From the NCBI RefSeq assembly GCF_020520425.1, contig NC_079492.1:34041542-34105541 (forward strand): a stretch of 64,000 nucleotides of DNA, given 5' to 3'. This DNA is from Spinacia oleracea (taxonomy: Eukaryota; Streptophyta; Magnoliopsida; Caryophyllales; Amaranthaceae). A program made the translations under genes and the position numbers. The number at the start of each line of letters is the position of its first letter. Positions within the stretch are counted from its first letter, which is position 1. The notes beneath the pieces are model-generated. The model saw only the letters and a list, made by a program, of their open reading frames with translations. It made no database searches and was not told the DNA's origin. Below are positions 1-9,782 of the stretch, in pieces.

Positions 1-1
1 A

Positions 2-2342
2 GTAGAGAATCAATTAGGCAAGAAGATTAAGGCACTGCGGTCTGATAGAGGCGGTGAATATCTGAGCTATGAATTTGATGACCATCTGAAAGAATGTGGA
101 ATTCTATCAGAATTGACTCCTCCTGGAACACCACAATGGAACGGTGTGTCAGAACGGAGAAACAGAACCTTGCTAGACATGGTCAGGTCAATGATGGGTC
201 AGGCCGAACTTCCATTAGAATTTTGGGGACATGCACTAAATACAGCTGCACTCACTATAAATAGAGCTCCGTCTAAAGCTGTCGAAAAGACTCCATACGA
301 ATTATGGTTTGGAAAGCCTCCAAATGTGTCTTTTCTTAAGATTTGGGGATGTGAAGTATACGTCAAACGATTAATTTCAGACAAACTTCATCCAAAATCT
401 GACAAATGTATCCTTGTGGGCTATCCAAAGGAAACAAAGGGGTATTACTTCTACAATACATCTGAGAACAAAGTGTTTGTTGCTCGAGATGGTGTCTTTT
501 TGGAGAAGGATCACATTTCCAAAATGACAAGTGGGAGAAAAGTAGACCTCGAAGAAATTCGAGTCGAACAACAAACTCTAGAGAATGCTCAAGATGACAT
601 TCAGGATGAAACTCATAGATCTTTAGAAGAATCTGGTGAGAATCATGGTCAATCTAGAAATGTTACCCCGCGTAGATCGCAAAGATATAGATCTCAACCG
701 GAGAGGTACTTAGGTATTTTGACGAACGAGAGCTATGACGTTCTATTACTTGAAAGTGATGAACCTGCGACTTACAAGCAAGCTATGACGAGCCCTAGCT
801 CCAAGCAGTGGCAAGAAGCCATGCAATCTGAATTAGACTCCATGTCTGAAAACCAAGTATGGGATTTGGTCGATTTGCCAGATGGCTACCAAGCCATTGG
901 AAGCAAATGGGTTTTCAAACTGAAAAAGGACAAGGATGGGAAACTTGAGGTTTTCAAAGCTAGATTGGTCGCAAAAGGTTACAGGCAAGTCCACGGTGTG
1001 GATTACGATGAAACCTTTTCACCAGTTGCAATGCTAAAGTCTATTCGAATAATGTTAGCAATCGCTGCATATTACGATTACGAAATATGGCAGATGGATG
1101 TCAAAACTGCTTTCTTAAACGGCGTTTTAACAGAAACTGTGTTTATGACACAGCCTGAAGGTTTTGAGGATCCAAAGAATGCTAAAAAGGTATGCAAGCT
1201 AAAGAAGTCAATCTACGGATTGAAGCAGGCATCCAGGAGCTGGAATATACGTTTTGATGAAGCAGTCAGTGACTTTGGTTTCATCAAGAACGCGGACGAA
1301 TCTTGTGTATACAAGAAGGTCAGTGGGAGCAAAATTGCTTTCCTAGTATTATATGTCGACGACATATTGCTTATCGGAAATGACATTCCTATGTTGAACT
1401 CTGTCAAGATTTGGCTTGGGAAATGTTTTTCAATGAAGGATCTAGGAGAAGCACAGTACATATTGGGCATCAAGATTTACAGAGATAGATCTAAAAAGAT
1501 GATTGGACTTAGTCAAAGCACTTATATCAATAAGGTGCTTGATAGGTTCAAGATGGCGGACTCCAAGCGAGGCTACCTACCCCATGTCTCATGGAATGAC
1601 TCTAAGCAAGACTCAGTGCCCAAAAACACTTGATGAGCGTAGACGAATGAATGGGATTCCATATGCATCATTGATTGGTTCAATAATGTATGCTATGATA
1701 TGTACACGCCCAGATGTTGCGTACGCACTCAGTGCTACGAGCAGATACCAGTCAGACCCAGGAGAGGCGCATTGGACTGCTGCCAAGAACATTCTGAAGT
1801 ACCTGAAAAGGCACAAAGATGACTTCCTGGTCTATGGTGGAGATGATGAATTAATTGTTAAAGGCTATACGGACGCAAGTTTCCAAACCGACAAAGATGA
1901 TTTCAGATCACAGTCTGGGTTTGTCTTCTGCCTCAACGGAGGAGCAGTAAGCTGGAAAAGTGCTAAGCAAAGCACCATTGCGGATTCTACAACTGAAGCG
2001 GAGTACATTGCTGCACATGAAGCAGTAAAGGAAGCTATATGGCTAAGGAAGTTCATAGGAGAACTTGGTGTAGTCCCCTCCATTAAAGGACCAATAGCCT
2101 TGTATTGTGATAATAACGGAGCTATTGCGCAGGCAAAAGAGCCTAGACACCACCAGAGAGTCAAGCATGTACTTCGTAGATTTCACCTTCTACGAGAGTT
2201 CGTTGAAAGAAAAGAAGTCGAGATAAGCAAAATTGGAACTGATGACAACATATCAGATCCATTAACTAAACCTCTGCCGCAGGCGAAGCACAACTCGCAC
2301 ACTGCAGCTATGGGAATCAAGCATATTGGAGAATGGCTTTGA
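2..2342 (+). pseudogene. pol: Element A pol (integrase-RT-RNase H), partial and frameshifted
   Basis: The reading frame is open from the left edge. It contains the end of the integrase core (SDRGGEY, then the GTPQWNGVSERRNRTLLD segment with the third catalytic Glu), the reverse transcriptase (QMDVKTAFLNG and the YVDDILL active-site box) and RNase H (TDASF, STTEAEYIA, CDN). The protein ends in HIGEWL at 2342. Compared with B, E and F, a run of three C has become four at 1580-1583. This shifts the frame between RT and RNase H, so the intact frame stops at 1633 and the rest resumes in another frame. In the copia family these enzymes are cut from one Gag-Pol polyprotein and copy and integrate the element. 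As it stands, this copy could not make RNase H. Confidence 0.93.
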
Positions 2343-3206
2343 TATCTCTGTTTAATGTTTTAAAGTTTTAGAGTTTAAATCTTTGTAAAACATTATTGGT
2401 TAATTATTCACAATAAATGAAATGAATTCATTTTTCCATTTAATTTGTGGTTTATTAAATGATGAGTCCCTTCAACTTGACGATATATTCAAGATAGACT
2501 GTCAGGACCAGTCCTGTGACTAAGAAATGTCTATCAAGTGAACTTGAATGTCAAAGGTTGAAAATGGTCCCTAGTCGGAGTTTTCTATAAAATTGGACGC
2601 ATAGAAAACGTTAGACGATTAGAATGCAAGATGACTAGTAGTTCTGTTTCTTGAACTATGTGGACATGGCAATGTTATAATCATTTGCATAGATACTTAC
2701 TTTGGGAAGACTAGTATCGGACAAGACCTATGAAACTTTACTGTAAGAGATGAAAGTCTGTCATAAGTAAATTTCATTAAATTATTAGACACTAAATCCT
2801 GAATACCTGAGTGATTTGAGATTACTTGTTTGAGAACTGGTTGCTTTGACGTTGACCAACCGTCGCACCGTAAAAGGAGGCTATAAAGGCAACGCTCAGG
2901 TAATCACCTATCAAACGAAGTCTAATCTCAAGGTCGCAAGATTGGGATTGTCCTCCCATAAATCGGGATGAGATGCTTAAAAGTTGTACAAGGCCACTCG
3001 GAGAGCTAGAAACTGTGAAATGCATGGCCGTGCTCGGATGAATCATAGGCTATGATTATCTGTTTATTTGATCAGTTGAACTCTGAAACCGAGGAACACC
3101 TCTGGACGTAATAAGGATGACAACTCTTACCTTATGTTCAAGAGCAAGCATCGAGCGACAAAGGAATTAGGAAATGCACACTTGTCCCTAAGGACAAGTG
3201 GGAGAC
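2343..3206 (+). other. Element A 3' untranslated region, ending in the polypurine tract
   Basis: About 860 bp lie between the pol stop and the LTR. They are conserved in B (21644-22507), D, E and F at the same place and contain no sense-strand ORF of note. A 74-codon antisense frame at 2822-3046 is retained in A and D but has no recognisable domain. The length is unusual, since many copia elements have pol ending within about 100 bp of the polypurine tract. Confidence 0.8.
3179..3206 (+). promoter_or_regulatory. Polypurine tract and overlapping hairpin
   Basis: The second-strand primer tract AAGTGGGAGAC abuts the LTR. Its left part is the 3' arm of a perfect 9-bp inverted repeat: CACTTGTCC at 3179-3187 and GGACAAGTG at 3192-3200, with loop CTAA. 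The same arrangement is seen before each 3' LTR of B, D, E and F. The polypurine-tract role follows from its position; the hairpin is seen in the sequence and its role is inference. Confidence 0.75.
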
Positions 3207-4614
3207 TGAAGGAAATAATGCCCTTGGTCCAAGTATGCATTCTATGTTAAGTCTAATAAATGCGGTTCAGTATTAATTAACAAGTTAATAATTCAGTGAG
3301 ATCAAGTGAGCTGAATGCCTAGCTAGAGGCCGCTTCAGTTCAAGTGGAATTAATGATATTAATCCACAGCTTACTCTTGACTGAACCCGTAGGGTCACAC
3401 AAATAGTACGTAAACGGATCAAGTATTTAATGGCATTAAATACTCTATCTATGAATATTCGGAATCGACGGATCTTGGTTTCAGTGGGAGCTGAGATCGT
3501 CACAGGCAAGAAATGAATACTCCGGAAACGATGATATTGCCGGAAACGGAAATATGGATCGTATCGGAAATATAAATATTATCCAAGTCGTAGATGTTGC
3601 CGGAAACGGAAACATGGTACGTATCGGAAAATATTATCGGAAATGGAAATATTGCCAGAATCGGAAATATTGCCGGAAACGGAAATATTGTCAGAATCGG
3701 AAATATTACCGGAATCGGAAAATAATTCCGGAAACGGAAATATTAAATATTTGTTCGAAACGGAAATTAATTCCGGAATCGGAAATATTAAATATTGTTC
3801 GTATCGGAAATGAATTCCGGAATCGGAAAATTAATCGGAAGCGCATCGTACGAATAAGCATCGGACGAGGCCTGCCGGACGAGGCCCAGCACGAAGCCAG
3901 GCCATCGCCCAGCAAGCCAAGCGCGCCGCACAAACAGCCACGCCAGGCCCAGCGCAAGGCCAGGCCCAGCAGGCTGCGCAGCGCGCACAGCGCGCGCAGC
4001 ACGCACAGCGCGCAGCGCGCGCGGGCGCTGCGTGGGCTGCTGCTCGCGCGCACGCATGGGAGCCCATCGTGGCTGCCGTGCGTGTGTGTGCAAGTGTTTG
4101 TGTTCGTGCACGTTTCCTAAAACATGCAGAGTTCGGTTAATGATTAAATTCCTAATTCTAATTGATAAATTAATTAAATTAGAGTTCTTGTAGAATTATA
4201 GGTTTAATTAATTTGTATCTGAATAGGATTCCAATTCCCTTTCCATACCCCTATAAATATGTGGCCTGGGTTCACAATTTATAACAAGTTTAAAAGTATT
4301 CAAAGTGAGTTTTTGAGAGAAAAATTCAGTCACACATTTGCCTATAAAGTGCCGAAAATAATAGTACCTTAAGGGCGATTCTAGTTGGTCAATCTTAAGG
4401 CGGATCCGGACGTGCTGTGGACTATCTACGGAGGGACGACACTTGGAGTCCTAAAGACTTGTTCTTGTTCGGTTCGGGCGCAGCTAGGGAAGGCACGCAA
4501 CAAAGAGTATGCATCTAAATTATGCTATATGATTATGTGTAAATAATATGTTGTCCTGGGTTAATGGTTGTTTCCGCATGATCTATGTAATGTCATATGT
4601 ATCATAACCTAACA
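3207..4614 (+). repeat. Element A 3' LTR (1408 bp)
   Basis: The LTR begins TGAAGGAAATAATG and ends CATAACCTAACA (TG...CA). U3 carries an array of CGGAAATATT-type motifs (3530-3835). A GC-rich block of GCGC/CAGCGCGC motifs follows (3865-4060). The TATA box CTATAAATATG (about 4250) comes next, then a leader with CCTTAAGG and a U5 end. It matches both B LTRs at nearly every position. The 74-codon antisense frame at 3285-3509 is present in every LTR of the family simply because the LTR is conserved. Confidence 0.93.
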
Positions 4615-5515
4615 AAATTAAATATTTGCGAATCTTGTATATAAATCTTGAATCTATGATTGACCTATTGTATGTGTTTAACAATTTCAAAGCCTAATCT
4701 TGTTAATTATACAACCTAATTTGTAATTGTAATTAATTTGTTGAAATTCGAATAATTTAGAATTTGTTTTGATTTTCATAATTAATTGGCAATTTAATTA
4801 GGATCCTATGATTAAAACCACCATAAAATTTGTTAAAATTGAAAAGTTTTAAAATTTTATGACCTAGATTTGAATCCCTAAAATAAATGTAATCGGATAT
4901 TAATTTGAATAATAAAATTCGATTTTTGCCCAAATTTAATGAAATTAATATGATTTATTAATATGTCGATTAAATTTAAAGTAAAAGAATTATTAATTTT
5001 TATAAAACCGATCACCAATCTTGCACGCACGAAGCAATGGAAGCTAAATGTTACCCTTAAGGGGTGTTGCATAGTGCGGGCATGCGACGACGAGCAAGGG
5101 AGCTCGTCGCCCATTCGGTACGGGGTAATGAGCAAGCAAGGCATGCGCGGCAGGCAATGGCCTGTGTCGTGTGTGCCGTGTGGATGGTCGAGAAAAAATT
5201 GGGCAGCGATGCATCGTAGCGCAAGGCACGAGGCAAGGCAGCAGCATATGAGCAAGGGAGCTCGCATGCCGTTGCGCATGCCACTGCCAGCGCGCAACCA
5301 TCGAGCAGCGAGCAACAAGCATAGCACGAAGTTGTGCGATGCGATGGTGCATCACTCGGCCACAGCAACGCGGGCCTTGGGCGCTTCTTCGTGCACGCGA
5401 CCCATGGCGCTGCGAAGTTGATTCTTGGGCGAGGCTTGGACTTCGGCCTAAGGCCTTGCCTTGGTACGTTTTGGCAGTTTAGTTTATGTTTCGATTGAAA
5501 ACGATTTTAATTAAA
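4615..5515 (+). repeat. Truncated leader of a related copia element, lacking the primer-binding site
   Basis: Directly after LTR A the sequence matches element B's leader from about 15193 onward: AAATTAAATATTTGCG, then the AT-rich stretch, then the GC island with the CGACGAGC/GCTCGTCG hairpin at 5088-5109. The first ~335 bp of leader, including the primer-binding site, are missing. Either A inserted into the leader of a resident relative, or a deletion removed the segment. The GC island differs in detail from that of B and ends near 5460. At about 5515 the sequence switches to element G. Confidence 0.75.
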
Positions 5516-5516
5516 T

Positions 5517-7929
5517 TTAATTTTGTAATATGAAAGTCTTAGGGTCTTCCTCCACATTATAAAAATATGAAGATAGAGTCAAAACTGACTCTCTTGACCC
5601 CTCAACTAAGTACAACTGAAAATCAGGTCCAAAAAACTTTTCTTTCCTAATTCGTTTGTTTTTCCTTATTTCCGGTACAATAGTAACATGATCTTTTCCA
5701 ATATCATCTACTATACCGGAACTTGTACTAGGTAACATATCCTTTGGTCTTGGAATAGATGAAAAACGAGTTTCATCAAAAATTACATCCCTTGACCTCT
5801 ACCACGGTGTGTGTAGAGACATAGTCATTAGACTCAATGACATAAAACCTATAGGCTTTGCTATGTTCAGCATAGCCTATAAAGACGCAATCAATTCCCT
5901 TTTCACCCAAAGTTTTCCTTTTGGGTTCCGTCACTTTAACGATAGCCCTACATCCCCATACCTTAAGATAATTGAGATTAGGCTTCCGTTTGTGCCAAAA
6001 TTCATATGGGGTAGTCTTATTCCTTTTGTTAGGAACTCTATTCAAGACATAACAAGCTGTCAACATAGCTTCACCCCAAAAACCGTCACTAAGACCCGAA
6101 TTAGAAAGCATGGAATTAACCATTTCTTTTAGAACCCTATTCTTTCTTTCCGAAACCCCATTACTTTGAGGAGAATATGGTGCGGTAATTTCATGGATTA
6201 TACCAATAGACTGAAAATAACTTGGATCATAATACTCTCCACCCCTATCCGTTCGAAGTTTCTTGACTTTTTTATTAGTTTGCAATTCAACTTCGATTTT
6301 AAAGATCTTAAACTTATCAAGAGCTTCATCTTTAGAAGATAACAAATAAATGTAACACCATCTTGAATAAGCATCAATAAAAGTTACAATATATTTCTTA
6401 TTTCCTAAAGAAGGTGAACTATGAAAATCACATAAATCACTATGCACCAATTCAAGCAATTTTGTTTGTCTTTGCACGGTAGGAAAAGGATTTCTTGTAA
6501 TTTTATTTAACATGCATGTTTTACACTTCTCTATATTATAAGCAAAAGGAGGAATCAATCCTACTTTAGACATGTCATACAAGCGGCGCTAATTAACGTG
6601 ACATAAACGATTGTGCCATTGAGAAGAAACATCAAGCAAGTCAATAGAATCCACAACTTTATTATTAATGCTTAATTTAAACATCCCATTACAATAATAT
6701 CCTTGTCCTACATAAATACCACCCTTACTTAATACACCTCCAGACATTAAGTTTTTTCTAACTTCTGGTACAAAAACTACATCCCTAAGAGTTAGAGTTT
6801 TTCCAGATGTTAGCAATAATTCTATTTGGCCTATTCCTTTAGCCTTGACCATAGAATCATTCCCCATGTACAAAATTGGACCATCCTCCAAATCTTCAAA
6901 AGACTTGAAATAATTCCTATCTTTGCACACATGTCTAGAGGCTCCCGTATCAATCCACCAAGAGTCATCAACTTGCACAACATTGATTTCAGAAATCATA
7001 GCCAGAAAATTCATTTCTATATTTGTAGCATAATGTGCAACAACCATACCTTGGTTCTTGTCAACATTGTTATGTTGACCCTTGCTAGCCTTCTTGTTTT
7101 TGAAGGTTGGACAATCCCTCTTGAAATGAGGACCGTTACATTTCCAACAAGAAACAGATTTTGTCTTTTTATCCTTTTTGTTTGCAACACTTTTGTTGTT
7201 AGATTTATATGGCCTTTTGTTGAACTTTTTAGTCCAACTAGACTGCCCTTCTTCCACCATGTTGATAGAAGAACCAGGAGTAATCTTGTCATTGACATTA
7301 GACTCCTTAACACCATCTTGAACCCGGATACCCTCCTCAAAAAGAAGATGAGTACCTAATTGTTCCATGGTCATTTCCTCCTTTTTATGTTTCAAGGAGT
7401 TCTTTGTATCTTCCCAAGAAGATGGCAATTTATCAATAATAGATGTTACCGCTATAGCCTCATCCATTACCATACCATGCAATCTAATTTGACTCAAAAT
7501 ATGTTGAACTTCATGAAATTGTTCCATAATAGGTCTATCATTAGACATTTTAAAATTATTAAAATTGCTAACAAGAAATTTCTTACTTGAAGCATCCTCG
7601 GCCATATACTTGGAATCAAGTTTGTCCCAAAATTTCTTTGCACTCTCCTCATATTGGTACAGATCGAACAACGGGTTAGCCAACGCATTCAATATGTGCT
7701 CACGACAAATGTAATCATCGTTATCCCACTTGGTTCTACGCCGGGTATTCTCTAAAGTCTCTTCTTCTCCATCGGCGGGAGGATCTGGCATAGGAGTTGT
7801 TAGCACGTACACCACGTTCAATGTTGTCAAAAGAAAGTGAATTTTCTTTTGCCAACGGCGATAAACCGCACCCTCGAACTTGTCCAACTTCTGGAATTTC
7901 GTAGCCATATCACGCAATGAAGACGCCAT
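5517..7929 (-). pseudogene. gag-pol: Element G gag-protease-integrase, broken
   Basis: The start is MASSLRDM at 7929, 27 bp after the LTR end. The Gag core runs to about residue 240 and is followed by a zinc knuckle, CWKCNGPHFKRDC. That knuckle has three rather than the usual four residues between the second Cys and the His. The protease motif is WIDTGASRHVC. The frame stops at a single TAG (6589-6591) after RLCHVN, within the pre-integrase zinc-binding region, and continues in the same frame. The next part has the CKTC zinc ligands, the D,D-E integrase core (HSDLCDF, FIDAYSRW, SPQSNGVSERKN) and ends at 5776. A further frame at 5517-5738 holds the integrase C-terminal tail up to EDPKTF, where RT homology should start. 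At least one nonsense change, one frameshift and a 3' truncation make it inactive. Confidence 0.9.
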
Positions 7930-7956
7930 TATCCATAGATTAAAATACTATTATAT

Positions 7957-8691
7957 TGTTAGAAATATCACTGTGGGGAGACCGGATAAAATCTTCAAGG
8001 CACGAGATAACACGCTTTCCTAATAGTATTTTATCGACCCACAAAGGAACAATCAGGTTCACTATAACACTATTGAGATACAATGAAGAATCAATTGATC
8101 TTGTTTGTTCTCACAAAATCAATCCAACAAGAATTTGTGTTTAACCCTCAAATTTCTCACTTTGAAGAAATAATTTGCAAGAAGATTTCTCAAAATTATG
8201 CAAGTATATTAATATGTTAACCATCATGTTAAATGTGTCAAAAAGTACTCTATATATAGAGTTCTTAATGAAGAGTCACCATTGAAAATAATATCCAACG
8301 GTTACATCCGAGCAACCGTCACAAAAACGCTCAAAACGGACACTTTCTCCATTCGCCCGGTGGGCGGAGTTCCGCCCGGCGGGCGATTGGAGAAAGTCGC
8401 CCGACGGGTGAGGTTCTTCTTGTCGGGCGCGCGTGCAAACATTTAACTTTCTCCATTCGCCCGGTGGGCGGATCTTCGCCCGGCGGGCGATTGGAGAAAG
8501 TCGCCCGACGGGCGAGCTTCGCCCGATGGGCAGGCTAATGCAACGCCAAAACCGTTGCAATAGCCCAAATAACCGTTGCATCCGCTTGGAATAGACTCTA
8601 ATTTAAACATTATACTACCTCCTCAACTCCTAGTATAATACACACTTCACATTTAACTCATAAACCCATTTACTCTATAAATGTTCCAACA
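7957..8691 (-). repeat. Element G 5' LTR (about 735 bp)
   Basis: On the - strand it runs from TGTTGGAAC at 8691 to TTTCTAACA at 7957 (TG...CA). It contains a TATA-like TATATATAGAG near 8250-8262 (read on +) and a GC-rich tandem repeat in U3. The opposite LTR is absent because the element is truncated, so the boundaries rest on the terminal motifs and on the position just before gag. Confidence 0.65.
8342..8535 (-). repeat. GC-rich direct/inverted repeat in the G LTR
   Basis: Two ~70-bp copies lie at about 8342-8412 and 8450-8520, each starting CTTTCTCCATTCGCCCGGTG. Each is built of GCCCGGCGGGC and CGCCCGACGGGCG palindromes alternating with GGAGAAAG. The block is far more GC-rich than its AT-rich surroundings and lies upstream of the likely TATA region, as U3 enhancer repeats do. 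The regulatory role is inference. Confidence 0.7.
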
Positions 8692-8869
8692 CACTTAGCT
8701 ATATGATTCGAACAAGGCAAGGGGGTGGCCAGTAATGGCGCCACTTTCCCCATAATGTTCGAAATTTTCATGCAATGTTGCAAAGTAATTTAATTGGTCT
8801 ATTGGTATGTAACCTTAGTGTTGTCCACGTCAAACCCAATCATTAAAGTTATTCTTTTATTTCATTCAG

Positions 8870-9330
8870 GAGAAGGAGAATAATTGAGGTTGTTAGGCAA
8901 CTAGCTGCAGTAGTGTAGAACCTAGCAGAGACTAGGCAGAATTAATCCAAACAATGACCCTGTTGGGGAAATGTTCAAGAAAGTAGCCCAGAGTAAACTT
9001 AACCTCCGCTATACCAAGGGAAGTTTGACCCCAGTGTACTAGAGAACTGGCTAAGAGAGTTTGATAAACTAATTGTTGTGTGAACTGCCCATAAAATCTT
9101 AGGGTGAATAGTGATGTATATTACCTTAGGAATGAAGTTGATTTATGGTGGCTTTAAGCAGCGTAAGGGCTTGAGAGATGAGTTCTCCCAACTTGTTTTG
9201 AATTAAGTGATGAAAGGAGTAAGTGATGTGTTATCCAAGATGGGTAATTTGATTGAGGATTATGTCCCATGAATTCAAGTAGTAGAGTTGGGTTTTCCCA
9301 TACACATTAGACCAAATTCCAGTCCATTCC
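8870..9330 (+). pseudogene. Degenerate retrotransposon gag fragment (gypsy-like)
   Basis: Translating by eye with frame changes gives VVRQLAAVV...LAETRQN, ENWLREFDKLIVV and YYLRNEVDLWW-like segments. These resemble the retrotransposon Gag domain typical of plant gypsy elements (LENWIREFEKIF...FYLKDEADMWW). Several stops and frameshifts interrupt it and no LTR or pol was found beside it. It appears to be an old relic. Confidence 0.5.
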
Positions 9331-9446
9331 TAGAGGAATAACACTTGAATGGCTTCCCAGAAACCTTGATGTTCTTTGGATATAACGTGAAAGCAAGCAA
9401 GTGGATTAGGAAAGTCAAGTCATATGGTATTTCGTTCACAAAGGTT

Positions 9447-9720
9447 TTGGAAAATTTGTTAATTACTATGTTTCCTACTTTAATGCAAATTGTAATTAGG
9501 AAACTAATAGTATTTTGGTGTGTTTGTAACTCTAGAATTATTTAGACTTGGGGAACAAGTATAATTCTGTTAGACCAGGGTTTCTAGTTTATTCTATAAA
9601 AGAGGGTTAGACCGAGCTAGAAAGTAAATGGAAGAAATACATTGGTGAGAGGAATCATCAATTAAGGACTATTGTTAATTATCATCAATTTTCTTTTTAT
9701 TTTTTGAAGGAATTATCATA
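9447..9720 (+). repeat. LTR fragment, same family as 28653-29090
   Basis: This stretch matches the LTR at 28653-29090 over some 250 bp, including TAATTAGGAAA, CTAGAATTATTTAGACTTGG, the TATA box CTATAAAAG and ACATTGGTGAGAGGAATCAT. It lacks the terminal motifs. It ends about 60 bp before the stop codon of LEA1, so it probably lies in or just beyond that gene's 3' untranslated region. Confidence 0.7.
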
Positions 9721-9782
9721 CATTTATACTACACTAATCGATTAACCCCTCAACTTAATCAAAAAAGAAAAAAAAAACCACT

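Larger units (their letters stand above)
1..4614 (+). mobile_element. Element A: 3' part of a Ty1/copia retrotransposon (long-LTR, Angela/BARE-like)
   Basis: The window opens inside the integrase core of a copia element and runs through reverse transcriptase, RNase H, a long untranslated 3' region, a polypurine tract and a full LTR that ends in CTAACA at 4614. Gene order (integrase before RT) defines Ty1/copia. The sequence is nearly base-for-base the same as the matching part of element B at 19300-23918, so the two are recent relatives. The 5' half lies outside the window, so its age and left target-site duplication cannot be read. The five bases after the LTR are AAATT. Confidence 0.93.
5517..8691 (-). 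mobile_element. Element G: 3'-truncated copia retrotransposon of a different lineage
   Basis: Reading on the - strand: an LTR (8691 to 7957), a very short 27-bp gap, gag-protease-integrase (7929 to about 5523), then loss of the element just where RT should begin. Its Gag, protease and integrase are clearly copia but only distantly related to the A/B/E family. No recognisable tRNA primer-binding site was seen between the LTR end and the gag start. The truncation point abuts the leader fragment that follows LTR A. Confidence 0.85.

Noticed and set aside
3285-3509. 74-codon antisense frame (MPVTISAPTETKIRRF...) present in every LTR
   Set aside because: It recurs only because LTRs are copies of each other, has no known domain and varies at non-synonymous positions.
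3706-4120. Arg/Ala-rich frames in the LTR GC blocks (also 14033-14434, 23096-23497, 41340-41992, 48968-49549)
   Set aside because: Low-complexity translations of GCGC repeats, contradictory between strands and LTR types.
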